A stretch of DNA of 64,000 bases from Chaenocephalus aceratus (Eukaryota; Chordata; Actinopteri; Perciformes; Channichthyidae): assembly GCA_023974075.1 (NCBI GenBank), contig CM043798.1:24148441-24212440 (forward strand), given 5' to 3'. The position numbers and the translations under genes were made by a program. This document shows, one piece after another, positions 37,231 to 47,362 of the stretch. The stretch's first letter is position 1; the number at the start of each line of letters is the position of its first letter. A model generated the notes under the pieces. It did no database searches. It was given only the letters and a program-made list of their open reading frames with translations, and was not told where the DNA came from.

Positions 37231-37479
37231 TGTAACATAAGGACAACAGTTCCACACCGGAGTTGCCCAAAACAATCATTTATTTTTATCCAACACAGTG
37301 GTTACAACCAACAATAAAACAGAACAAAGGAGCGGTGTCCTGCTGCACCGAGCAGGACAGCTGAGAGAGAGAGAGAGCCTGTTCTGCAGCCCTCTTAGAT
37401 CCTGGAATCAAGTGCCACAGGTGGGTCCCATCACTGCTGATTACAGCACCACCTGGTGGACAACTACAGGGTTGTCACA
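37231..37479 (-). repeat. 3' LTR of the gypsy fragment
   Basis: It begins TGTAACATAAGG and ends GGGTTGTCACA next to a C run on the plus strand, which is the polypurine tract on the coding strand. TTTATTTTTATCC near 37278 gives a minus-strand AATAAA. Confidence 0.65.
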
Positions 37480-37697
37480 CCCCCCCCCCCATAAAAGAAG
37501 TGTCCCCAAGACACTGAAACATCCAAACCAATAACAGAGCTACTACATGAAACAAAGCTTACCCGGGTGTAAATGTTACCCTAGTTTACCACTGCCTACT
37601 TTCCACATTCACCAACTCAGCAACCCGGCACCCTGGAAGCAATTAAAGAGCAGGAAAACGCTGGAAAAAAGATGTGAAAACAGGAACAAAACCACCT

Positions 37698-38176
37698 TAA
37701 GGTACTGCTCTCGATAAAGCATCAGCCATCACATTTTCGGAACCTTTGAGATGTCAGATGTCCAAATGGAAAGGCTGTAGAAATAGGGACCATCTCATTA
37801 ACCGCTGGTTTGGGTTCTGCAAAGACTATAGAACTGTCAGGGGATTGTGATCTGTGTATATCACTATTGGCCTATAACCACTCCCTATATACACTTCGAA
37901 GTGCTGCAATGCCCAGATCAATGCCAGTACCTCCTTCTCTACAATCGAGTAGTTCAACTGGTAGGAGTTCAACTTGCGTGAGAAGTAACTGACCGGGAGC
38001 TCCATACCAGAGGCATCTTGCTGTAATAACACGGCACCGGCACCCGTATTACATGCATCCAATTTAAGATGAAAAGGTTCCTCAAGACGTGGGGCTCGCA
38101 GCACTGGAACGTCAATTAGAAGATCCTTAACGTCCTTGAAAGCCTTCTGACACTGAACTGACCAGTTAAACTTCAT
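37698..38176 (-). pseudogene. Ty3/gypsy RNase H remnant
   Basis: The frame shows FNWSVQCQKAFKDVK, LDACNTGAGAVLLQQD, SYFSRKLNSYQLNYS, EKEVLALIWAL and IVIYTDHNPL, the standard RNase H core that follows gypsy RT. It then shifts frame near 37826, contains an in-frame stop and ends with MADALSRAVP and a stop. The protein is dead and truncated at both ends. Confidence 0.8.
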
Positions 38177-39663
38177 CCTACATTACAAAACAACATCAGT
38201 GACATTCCTCATCTTACAGTATCTCCCCATCTTCTATCCAAGAAGAGGTCTATAGAACTAATTCCCAGCATCCATCCAGGGCAATTCCACTCAAATCTCA
38301 TGCTGCTTGCCCCTCACCCAGGAATAATTAATATGTGGATGGCCATTTGGTGAGCTCTGCAGCATGTAACTGATCTGTATCTATAAGACAACAGACGGGA
38401 AAACATGAGAGGAGCAGCAAGTCTCAGTGCAAGCGTATTACAATTCCATTCAATTCTATTTTAAGCCACAATGCATGCAATCAATTTGTCATGTGTCACC
38501 GCCGACCACACCTCGTGTATGACCTCTTTCATTATGCTGGTTAGATCCTTGTTGGGAGATGGCGCTCAAGCAAAAAGTGTCAACAGAAGGATAAGAATGA
38601 CAGGGTTTGGTGGATTTCCATTAACCCACCCTATAAGGCCAACCTGCGTACAGATTCTCATTGTTATGTCGAATGAATTTTCTCACTACTGTATATAAGC
38701 CCTATGACAAAGACATTGAGGCTACAGAGAGCTGAATTACTGTCATTCACACAACAACACAGTAAAGCGGTCATTGGCATCTTAGGCTCTCTCTTACTGT
38801 GCTCTTACAGATAAAACTAATAAGTACGAGGCTTTTTTGGTTCAATATTCCATAGAGGAGAGTCACATTTGAGCATCTATAACTATTAACCAAGATAAAA
38901 CAACAAATATTTGATTTGCATATGACAACCTCTCCCATCATATGGCTGTATCTGTCACTAAGTGTGTTTAGTAGTGATTTTTGTTTTATGTGTTCAACAA
39001 GACCTGGAGTTTCCCCAAACAATTTTCACAATCTATGTGTTTATAAAAAGGCTAAAAGAAAAGGTTTAAAAATATAAGAAATACTTGTGTTTGCCAAGCA
39101 TGGGGTGGTGGCTCTGCCAGCTAGATGGAGTTGGTCGTGCCAGCAGCAGCACCTGTTCTGTGGCGGGTTAATTTTCTCTGAACATCATAATACCTTCCCA
39201 CTTACAAAACCATAGAGGAGAGAGAGGAAGAGTGGTGACTAACATACAGTAACAGCACAAGACGTGTCTTTCAAACCTTTCTGGTCGAAATGGTTTTAGG
39301 AGATTAGTGTTCATAATGTGCAAGTGTGGAGGAAGATTATCAATTAAGTGTTAAAATCTGTGCTTATTTTTTGAGGAAAAGACGGTGGCCTCTGGTCCAA
39401 AGAAAGGTACATTGGTGACTCTAAATACATTTCACTAAGGTTTTCTGTCGATACCACATAGACTGTATATATAGGTCGATACATGTCAGTCTTTCGATTG
39501 TTGGAGACCCACTCAAGGTGTATCCTGCTTCTCGCCCGTTACAAGTCCTATAGATTCTCAACATCTGTTGACACATGATGGACTCAAAAGCTGGGTTAGG
39601 CTGCATTGTAAAGGGGCCGGGGGACAATGCTCATCGTTGTAAAGGGGACCCGACCGTACAGCA
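38177..39663. other. Unassigned sequence
   Basis: No gene or bounded repeat is seen between the gypsy fragment and the LINE tail. Confidence 0.5.
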
Positions 39664-39789
39664 TGAATGAATGAATGAATGAATGAAAACTTTATTACAG
39701 ACTCAGGGTCCAGATAAAAGACAAGGCATTACATATAATAAATTACATACACAGCGTAAAAAGAATTCATAGTTTAAGAATAATTTAAA

Positions 39790-41199
39790 TCAGTGTCCTA
39801 CAAAGAGACAACTATACCAATGTCTCCACAGCTGCGATTGGTAGCGTGTAGTACTATACCTTAAGTTCGATAAGGCCAAGAGGATTTCATTATCAGAGTC
39901 ATTAAGCCGGCAAATACATTTATACATAAGATTTCTTAAAACAGCTTGTAGAGTATTGACTCCTGCAGCCATAAACATTTCACTTGCACTAGACCATCGA
40001 GGTCTCTTCAGAAATATTCTCATGGCATCATTATAAGCTACTTGAAGTTTCCGTAAACTTGTTTTTCTGTAGTTTGACCACAGATGTGCCGTATAGAGCG
40101 GTGTGCAATATGCTCTGAACAGAGACATCTTCACTCCATCTGTACATGCACCAAACCTACGTAGGAGAATGTTTACTTGTGCATACATCATGCGGCATTG
40201 CCTATAAATATCTTCATCATCTGTAATTTGTTCTGCAATAAAGTGTCCAAGATATTTTAACTTATTACAGACACTAAGATTAATATCAGAGAATTTAAAA
40301 TCAGGAAATGTAAGACATTTATCCTCTTTGGTTCTAAAGATCATGACAGCACTCTTACTGGCGTTGTATTTGATGTCATGCTCCACACCATACACCGAAC
40401 AAACAGCAAGAAGCTGCTGAAGACCAGCGCTAGATGGACTCAGCACAACAAGATCATCTGCATACATAATATGGTTCACTAGAGTACTACCAATCATGCA
40501 TCCAGTATTACAGGCTCTCAGTCGCTTAGACAGATCATCAATATAAAGGTTAAAAAGAACTGGGGACATAATTCCACCTTGTCTGACACCATTGCTAACC
40601 CCAAATGGGGCTGAGACCCTATTGCCCCATTTGACTTGCATAGTCTGGTGGCCATACCAGTAGACCAGAATTCTCACAATGTATTTGGGCACCCCTCTTT
40701 GACTCAGTTTAACAAATAACTTCCTATGATTAACACGATCAAAGGCTTTAGAAGCATCAATGAAACACATAAGAACTGATGAGTTATTACCTCTATATTT
40801 GTTGACAATTTCCTTCAAGGCGTATATACACAAGTCAGTGCCATGTTTAGCTTTAAAGCCAAACTGGTTATCTGTTGAGTTAATAAAGTCATCTAATCTG
40901 TCCAGCAGAATTCTTTCTAGGACTTTTGACAATATGCTGGCTAATGCTATGGGCCTATAGTTATCTAGGCTTCCCACTTTACCGGCTTTGTCCTTAATAA
41001 CTGGCACCAACAGAACAGACAACATTGAGTCTGGTAACAAGCCATGACTCATAAAGGCAGTAAAGCAGATAGAAAGAAGAGGAGCCATCTTTACACTGGC
41101 ATATTTAAGATGTTCAGCAGAAATATGATCTACACCACTGGCTTTGTTGTCCGACAGCTTGTTTATAGCTTGGCACACCTCATGTGGCATTATCACCAT
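39790..41199 (-). pseudogene. LINE reverse transcriptase domain
   Basis: This domain primes and copies LINE RNA at the target. It shows ASGVDHISAEHLKYA, NYRPIALASILSKVLERIL, motif A FIDASKAFDRVNH, motif B NGVRQGGIMSPVLFNLYIDDL and motif C YADDLVVLSPS. A C-terminal region with LKYLGHFI and an Asn-rich end follows. The 469-codon frame is open, but it is separated from the endonuclease by at least two frame changes in 41220-41430, so ORF2 as a whole is broken. Confidence 0.88.
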
Positions 41200-41421
41200 T
41201 GACTCATTGTTATCAATATCATCTACCCTATACAGTTAACTTTGGACACAGTTGAATAAGGTAATATAATGCTGTAGCCATAACTCCACAATGTTGTCTG
41301 TTCCGGATGTTCCGTCAACAGAGATATTTTGCATTTATTAATAACCCTCACTTCTTTCCAAAAATCTATAACATTGTTACTTAGCAGCTTCTTAGCCATG
41401 GAATCGGCCCTCATGGCTTGC

Positions 41422-42240
41422 TTATTTTTTACACATGAAGCGAATAGCATACTTATATCTTGCATTAGTAAGCTTCTTGTACTCAAATACAGACCCTTGT
41501 CTGGGTCTGCCTGCCATAGCCCATGATTTGGTGGCTTCACAGGCTTCAGCATGATACTCAGCTACATACCTATTCCAGCCAGGCCTGATGTTATGAGTCT
41601 TATTGTTACTTTTGTAGTAAGGCTTACTGCCTTCATACAGAGCACTTACTATATCACTGTACATGGAGCAGATATCACTCCTATGCTTTGCATCCTTACA
41701 GTTAACATCACTACACATAATTGCATCTCTAGGTAGATGAATATTAGTTAAGGATGTATCCGTCTGAGCATAATAGGATATAATGTCTTCCTTTGTAAGG
41801 GTTGACCAGTCTAGTTTTTCTGTTTGAGCACTATTTACATTTCTGGTTAGCCCAGGTAGATGTTCGACATTTATTGACATAGCAACAGGTATATGATCAG
41901 TCGTTGCTGTCCCATACAGAATGCTCATACACTCAAGTGAAGCATGCGCATCAGCTGTACTAATGCAATGATCAAGCCATGACGTAGTATGCCAGGCCTC
42001 GCTAATGTAGGTATAACTATCTGCAGGCAAAAGCACCTTGCTTGACACTATAAAATTGTTATCGTGACAGAACTGAGCCATATGCTTGGCAAATAATGAG
42101 TTCCTGTCTGAGATATCTGCATTCATATCCCCAATGACATACACACAAGAAAAAGTATTGCTTTGAATAAAGGAATTAATTAAAGCAAGCCTATTTAGAT
42201 ATTCATCCTCATTCTGTTGACATTCATAGGGTGTATACAC
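41422..42240 (-). pseudogene. LINE apurinic-type endonuclease fragment
   Basis: The fragment retains the later endonuclease motifs: VIGDMNADISDRN, TSWLDHCISTADAH and TTDHIPVAM, matching the GDFN, LDxxxxS and SDH-type blocks of APE endonucleases. The catalytic Glu block at the N-terminus is missing through 5' truncation. After the domain a linker runs to 41422, where the frame is lost. Confidence 0.82.
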
Positions 42241-42265
42241 ATTTAGAATAATAAATTCCTTGTCA

Positions 42266-43020
42266 TTGTGTCATGGAACCATTATCTGGTTTAAAAGAGG
42301 AAATTAGAGAAAAGCTTAACTTAACTTGAAAACAACAATCACTTACAGTAAGAGCCAAACACCCTTTTTTAAAAAGCACAAACACAGAATATAAAGAGTC
42401 GCAATGATGATCAGTCTTACAAGCTCGACTCTTGTGTTGTATTTAAACAGTTTAACAATCTCTACTGTGTTGCAATACACAAAATGATCTCTATACTTTG
42501 GGAAAATAAACAACTTGCTTAAGTCAGAGAAAAGTATGTAGATGTTGTGCTAAGCGCAACACATACACAAAGCAACAGGGTCATGGGTTAGGTGAGGTTG
42601 GTAAATCTATTTTATTGTCATCTCAGAAAGTAACAATACATCGTTTTGGTGATGTCTTCTCGGAAGGGAAAAACCTTTATCCAGAATTCATAACATTATC
42701 ATTTTCATTTTGTTGAGTTCAGAACAATTCCCCCTAAATTGCTATCCAAGTGCTATAGTGTTTATCCTACTGACTTTTCTACCCTGAGAACTGAAACAGG
42801 CCAACAGTGGGGGGTGGATCAGCATGACTTTAAGTGATTTTGGTATGTAGTCAAATGTCAAATGACTACGTACGTATGAACGTCATGAACGCGCGGCGCG
42901 TGCTGTTACGTGTACAAATTGACGTGGCTTGATGTGAACGAGCCTTTTGGGGGCGTGGTTAAAGTTGTGCATGCTGTATGAGCGCACATACGGGTACTTC
43001 TCAGGCATGACGGGTAATTT
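42266..43020. other. Unassigned sequence with a GC-rich patch
   Basis: Mostly AT-rich. Near 42865-42915 lie TGACTACGTACGTATG and AACGCGCGGCGCGT, short palindromic patches that may belong to the left edge of E3. I could not pair them with the right edge. Confidence 0.4.
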
Positions 43021-43235
43021 GTGACTTGTATGATATATTTCTATCATTGACCTTCTACTTCCCCCTATTTTGTATGTAGGCTACTCTTAATATTTAAATG
43101 TTTTCATGAATATAACATATTCAATAAAAATGCAATAACGTGCTTTAACCACTAGGTGGTGCGAGTTACAAAACTGTCAAATGTACAGTGTTAACACATA
43201 AATTATACTTTATGAAGATGTTACAAATAACACAC

Positions 43236-43639
43236 AGCATACAATGCCATAATAACTTTGTATTATTAGTGTAGGACACTTGTGTATGTATAACATCTGA
43301 AGATGTGTAGTTTTATTCATGTTTTCACATAATTTTACAGGATATTGCTATATTACAGTATTTCACATATTGTAGTTCTACAAGTGGCGAACCGTGTCTA
43401 TCACAACTGGACCTTCTGTAGACACACACACACCCCCAGCATACAATGCCATAATAACTTTGTATTATTAGTGTAGGACACTTGTGTATGTATAACATCT
43501 GAAGATGTGTAGTTTTATTCATGTTTTCACATAATTTTACAGGATATTGCTATATTACAGTATTTCACATATTGTAGTTCTACCAGTGGCGAACCGTGTC
43601 TATCACAACTGGACCTTCTGTAGACACACACACACACAC
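43236..43639 (+). repeat. 202-bp tandem duplication across a transposon junction
   Basis: AGCATACAATGCC starts at 43236 and 43438. The two units differ visibly at one base (CTACAAGTGG or CTACCAGTGG) plus length of the CA tract. The unit contains about 150 bp of E3 and the first 55 bp of the hAT-like element at 43584, so it formed after that insertion. Confidence 0.85.
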
Positions 43640-43818
43640 ACCACCCCCCCCCCCCCCCCCTCCGCGGCATTATAATATCCGTCTTTTCACTGAATTCTCG
43701 TTTTGAAAAGGGTACTCACAACAATTCCGCAACAACTTCATCTTCACCTGTTGCGCTTGTCATTTCAACGTTAAAAACAATAAAACGGCATGAATTGCTT
43801 CGTCGCATTCATCTAGAT

Positions 43819-44338
43819 CAGGGGTGTCAAAACTCAATTCATCGCGGGCCACATTAGCATTATGGTTGCACTCAAAGGGCCGGTTGTAACTTTAAGACTA
43901 CTGTATATAAATATACATACATAAAAAAATGAAATGAAAATAACTTCATAAATAACTACGTCTGAAAGCAGAAGTCTAGGGCAAATCATTGAAAGCAAAC
44001 ATTCCACAATTACATCAACACTTTTGAAAGAACATCCATAACATCTGTTTGCAACTTATATATATATCAATATTCCAATTACTTGTATATAGACTATTCT
44101 GCACAATTTCTATTATATTATTTTATTTACTTGCACTATATCTGTTTTATTGTGTTGCACTGTTGGTGTGACCCAAGATTTCATTGTCATAACTACACTG
44201 TAGCTATGTACATATGACAATAAAAGCCTTGCATCTTGAATTGTATTGTATATTATATTCTTTGCAAGCTCTTGCGGGCCACATCAAATTAAGTCGCGGG
44301 CCGGATTTGGCCCCCGGGCCTTGAGTTTGACACCCCTG
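43819..44338. mobile_element. hAT MITE with CAGGGGTGTCAAA ends
   Basis: The 520-bp element begins CAGGGGTGTCAAAACTCAA and ends TTGAGTTTGACACCCCTG. It is flanked by the 8-bp duplication ATCTAGAT (43811-43818 and 44339-44346). GCGGGCC-rich subterminal stretches on both sides are typical of this common vertebrate hAT group. It carries a retroposon-like tail near 44130. Confidence 0.9.
44130..44240 (+). repeat. Retroposon 3'-tail repeat inside the hAT MITE
   Basis: TTGTGTTGCACTGTTGG, TGTGACCCAAGATTTCATTG, ATATGACAATAAAAGCC and CATCTTGAA reproduce the layout at 215-306. It lies inside the MITE, so it was captured or inserted after the MITE formed. Confidence 0.55.
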
Positions 44339-44410
44339 ATCTAGATCCTCTGTCTCGAGCCAGTTAACTAGCGGGCCTTCTAGAGTACCCTGGAACCGAG
44401 GGAAACTCTG

Positions 44411-44830
44411 TGTTACGGTGTATGTTGGAAGCAGGACCCAAATGCAGATATAAACTGAAAAAACTCCTTTATTTCAAGGCTAGGGCTAGGGATATAAACA
44501 AAGACAAAACAGAACACTCACCGACGAACTAGTCATGACACAAGACGAACCGACATTGAACACTGGGAGACAGGGGAATTTAAACACAGGGTAACTAGAC
44601 ACAGGTGGGAACAATCAGGGGTGGGGCTGACACTGATGAGCACAGGAGACACACAAGGAGTGACAGGTGAAAACAATCAGGAAATTAGACACACCAGGGA
44701 AACTAACGACAGGAGGAAAAACACAGGGAAAAGGACCAGACAATATACCAAGAGGAAAACATGACGGGGAGAACAGCAAAACACCCAAACCAAGACATAG
44801 AAAACGTGACATAACACAATAATCGTAACA
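44411..44830 (-). repeat. 3' LTR of the LARD-like element
   Basis: It starts TGTTACGGTGTATG and ends AATAATCGTAACA. TTTATT at 44467-44472 gives a minus-strand AATAAA. The adjacent CCCCCCCTC at 44835-44843 is the complement of the polypurine tract. Confidence 0.88.
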
Positions 44831-44834
44831 GAAT

Positions 44835-44845
44835 CCCCCCCTCAA
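44835..44845 (-). other. Polypurine tract of the LARD-like element
   Basis: On the minus strand TTGAGGGGGGGATTC lies directly before the 3' LTR, as in the gypsy element at 11246. Confidence 0.75.
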
Positions 44846-44976
44846 GGGACGGATTCCAGACGTCCCTAAAATACCAAAACAGTCCCATAAACGTCCAAAA
44901 ACATGTCCAGCAGGGTGGGTGGAGGGGGACCGGAGGAGGGACATAAAACTAGGGCCACCAGGGTGGGTGGAGGGGG

Positions 44977-45609
44977 TCAGGAGGACGGGTCCGGGCCAAC
45001 AACCCAGGAGCACCGCGGAGGACCCGGAAGGGATCTCGGGCGGACGGCCCGGGGGCAAGGTAGAAGCCGAGAAGGGGGACTCGGGCGGACAGCCGGGGGC
45101 AAGACAGAGTCCAAGGTGGGGGTTATGGAGGGGCGAAGGCCACCGCGGCCGGGAAAGTCAGGGGGCCGGGCTCGAGGGCGAAGGCCGTGACTCTCAGGGG
45201 CCCGGGATCGAGGGTGAAGGCCGTGGCTCTCAGGGGGCCGGGATTGAGGGTGAAGACTCCGGCTCTCAGAGGGCCGGGCTCGAGGGCGAAGACCGGACAG
45301 CTCCGGAGGCCGGGCAGGAACCGGTGTCGACCGGACCGGATCCGGAGGCCGGGCAGGAAAGCGCTGATGGGACAGCTCCGGAGACCGGGCAGGACCCGGT
45401 GTCGGCCGGACAGAAACCGGAGCCGGTCGGACAGGCTTCGGCAGGATCCCCCACGGAAGTGGACCAGGAGTTGGCAGGAACCCCGGCGAGACAGGTGATG
45501 GACATGGGGCTGGCAGGCCCCCGGTAGAACCTCCAACGGCACGGGATATAGGGTTGGCAGGACCCCCGGCAGAAGAGTATTCTGCGGGACCTCCAACGGC
45601 ACAGGACAC
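44977..45609 (-). CDS. Proline-rich tandem-repeat open frame in the LARD-like element
   Basis: A 210-codon frame contains repeats such as PARPPELSGLRPRARP and RPPESHGLHPRSR, a 17-residue period that matches the 51-bp DNA repeat at about 45160-45310. I recognise no domain. Because the repeat lengths are multiples of three, several frames stay open here, so an open frame is weak evidence for a protein. It could be the downstream part of the reading frame that starts at 46916, but the frames do not join without a shift. Function unknown. Confidence 0.35.
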   Translation of the reverse strand: MSCAVGGPAEYSSAGGPANPISRAVGGSTGGLPAPCPSPVSPGFLPTPGPLPWGILPKPVRPAPVSVRPTPGPARSPELSHQRFPARPPDPVRSTPVPARPPELSGLRPRARPSESRSLHPQSRPPESHGLHPRSRAPESHGLRPRARPPDFPGRGGLRPSITPTLDSVLPPAVRPSPPSRLLPCPRAVRPRSLPGPPRCSWVVGPDPSS

Positions 45610-45960
45610 AGGGCTGGCAGACCCCCGGCAGGGGAGCAGACGGCGGGACCTCCAACGAGACCGGACCTAGGGTTGGCAGGACCCCCGGCAGGGGAGCGGA
45701 CGGCGGGACCTCCAACGAGAAAGGAGAAGGAGCTGGCAGGCCCCCGGCAGGAGAGTAGACGGCGGGACCTCCAACGGGACAGGACATGGAGCTGGCAGGA
45801 CCCCGGCAGGAGAGTAGATGGCGGGACCTCCAACGGGACAGGACAAAGGGTTGGCAGGACCCCCGGCAGGGAGAGTAGTTGGCGGGGCCTCCAACGGGAC
45901 AAACATACGATTGGCAGGGACCTCCGGCAGAGGAGTAGTCCGACGGAGCCCCCAACGGGA
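45160..45960. repeat. GC-rich tandem repeats, 51-bp and about 60-bp units
   Basis: Between 45160 and 45310 a 51-bp unit built on GGCTCTCAGGGGGCCGGG repeats about three times. From 45540 to 45960 a unit of about 60 bp, built on GGCAGGACCCCCGGCAGG and CGGCGGGACCTCCAACG, repeats about seven times. Composition is far more GC-rich than the surroundings. Confidence 0.8.
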
Positions 45961-45989
45961 CAGGACCCGGAGTAGGGACCCGAGAGGAG

Positions 45990-46710
45990 ACTCGAGAGGA
46001 GACTCGAGAGGGGAACCAAGGGGACCGAGGGAACTCGAGAAGGGGACTCGAGAGGAGACTCGAGAGGACTCGAGAGGGGAACCAAGGGGAACTCGAGAGG
46101 GGACTCGAGAGGAGACTCGAGAGGGGAACTAGAGAGGGGACTAGAGGAGGGACTAGAGGAGTAACTAGAGAAGGGAACTCGAGAGGGGACTCGCGAGGGG
46201 AACTAGAGGAGGGACGAGAAGAGGGACGAGAGGAGGACTAAAGGAGGGACTAGAGGAGGGACTAGGAGGGACTAGAGCAGGACTAGAGGAGGGAACTCGA
46301 GAGGGGACTCGAGGGGGGACTCGAGAAGTGACTAGAGGAGGGACTAGAGAAGGAAACTCGAGAGGGGACTCGCGAGGGGACCAAGAGGAGGGAGAGCAGG
46401 GACTAGAGCAGGGACTAAAGGAGGGACTAGAGGAGGGACTAAAGGAGGGACTAGAGGAGGGACTAGAGGGAACTCGAGAGGGGACTGGAGAGGGACTCGA
46501 GAGGTGACTCGAGAGGGAACTCGAGAGGGGACTCCAGAGGGAACTGGAGAGGGAACTCCAGAGGGGACTCCAGAGGGAACTGGAGAGGGAACTCCAGAGG
46601 GGACTCCAGAGGGGACTCCAGAGGGGACTCCAGAGGGGACTCCAGAGGGGACTCCAGAGGGGACTCCAGAGGAAACTGGAGAGGGGACTCGAGAGGAAAC
46701 TTGAGATGGG
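45990..46710. repeat. Purine-rich 12-bp minisatellite
   Basis: The unit GAGGGGACTCCA or GAGGGGACTCGA repeats over about 0.7 kb, cleanest at 46515-46680. One strand is almost entirely purine-rich. In frame it codes VPS-G/R-VPS repeats on the minus strand and EGTPEGTPE on the plus strand. Confidence 0.88.
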
Positions 46711-46916
46711 ACTGTGGCAGCTGGAGCCGGAAACCTGGCTGTAAGGTCCGGAGCAGAAGCCTGGACCCTGGCTGTGTAAGCCAGGTAATCCAGTATGGAC
46801 GCAAAACTGCGTGGGCCGGTACTGGAGCATGGAGGCATGGCTGCTAGCTTGGCTTTGCACCTCCTTCTCTTAGCAGCCGCCTGTGGCATCAAAAAAGCTG
46901 AATCCGCTGGGTCCAT
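46344..46916 (-). CDS. Gag-like start of the LARD-like element
   Basis: The ATG at 46916 lies 17 nt inside the 5' LTR. It reads MDPADSAFLMPQAAAKRRR, then a hydrophilic stretch including SFASILDYLAYTARV, then dissolves into VPSGVPSG repeats until a stop at 46344-46346. The opening MDP-x-D and its distance from the LTR match gag of the element at 10759-16127 (MDPVD, 16 nt). I see no capsid core or zinc knuckle. It is probably a relic of gag that keeps the leader and start while the rest was replaced by repeats. A longer frame runs into the LTR to 46964, but an in-LTR start is less likely. Confidence 0.5.
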   Translation of the reverse strand: MDPADSAFLMPQAAAKRRRCKAKLAAMPPCSSTGPRSFASILDYLAYTARVQASAPDLTARFPAPAATVPSQVSSRVPSPVSSGVPSGVPSGVPSGVPSGVPSGVPSGVPSPVPSGVPSGVPSPVPSGVPSRVPSRVTSRVPLQSPLEFPLVPPLVPPLVPPLVPPLVPALVPALPPLGPLASPLSSFLL

Positions 46917-46933
46917 CTTTGGTCGGTTCGTAA

Positions 46934-47362
46934 TGTTACGGTGTATGTTGGAAGCAGGACCCAAATGCAGATATAAACTGAAAAAAACTCCTTTATTTCA
47001 AGGCTAGGGCTAGGGCTAGGGATATAAACAAAGACAAAACAGAACACTCACCGACGAACTAGTCATGACACAAGACGAACCGACATTGAACACTGGGAGA
47101 CAGGGGAATTTAAACACAGGGTAACTAGACACAGGTGGGAACAATCAGGGGTGGGGCTGACACTGATGAGCACAGGAGACACACAAGGAGTGACAGGTGA
47201 AAACAATCAGGAAATTAGACACACCAGGGAAACTAACGACAGGAGGAAAAACACAGGGAAAAGGACCAGACAATATACCAAGAGGAAAACATGACGGGGG
47301 AGAACAGCAAAACACCCAAACCAAGACATAGAAAACGTGACATAACACAATTAATCGTAACA
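46934..47362 (-). repeat. 5' LTR of the LARD-like element
   Basis: It matches the partner at 44411-44830 apart from four small length differences, including three rather than two GCTAGG units near 47002. Perfect base identity by eye otherwise implies very recent insertion. Confidence 0.88.

Larger units (their letters stand above)
37231..38176 (-). mobile_element. Fragment of a second Ty3/gypsy family
   Basis: A 249-bp LTR-like segment (37231-37479, TGTAACAT...GTTGTCACA) is followed by a polypurine tract (complement of a C run at 37480-37490) and an RNase H remnant. Integrase is missing between RNase H and the polypurine tract, and everything upstream of RNase H is cut off near 38176. This is a relic, unrelated in sequence to the element at 10759-16127. 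Confidence 0.75.
39664..42265 (-). mobile_element. 5'-truncated APE-type LINE
   Basis: On the minus strand the element ends in AATAAAGTTTTCATTCATTCA, a poly(A)-like signal followed by a (TTCA)n tail. It encodes an endonuclease fragment followed by reverse transcriptase. The open frame at the 5' side begins mid-domain at about 42265, where similarity stops, so this is a typical 5'-truncated insertion. I could not find a clear target duplication. The clade (Jockey/CR1/L2-like superfamily) is not resolved. Confidence 0.82.
44411..47362 (-). mobile_element. Young non-autonomous LTR retrotransposon (LARD-like)
   Basis: The LTRs at 44411-44830 (420 bp) and 46934-47362 (429 bp) run TGTTACGGTG...CGTAACA. 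They are flanked by CTCTG (44406-44410 and 47363-47367). The LTRs appear identical except for length changes: one A, a CTAGGG unit, one G and one T. On the minus strand the internal region has a polypurine tract next to the 3' LTR and an ATG 17 nt inside the 5' LTR. It has no protease, RT or integrase. It is therefore a recently mobilised non-autonomous element, presumably using enzymes supplied by a relative. Confidence 0.88.

Noticed and set aside
44903..46132. Plus-strand frames rich in Gly, Glu and Arg
   Set aside because: They are antisense shadows of tandem repeats whose unit is a multiple of three. The element reads on the minus strand.
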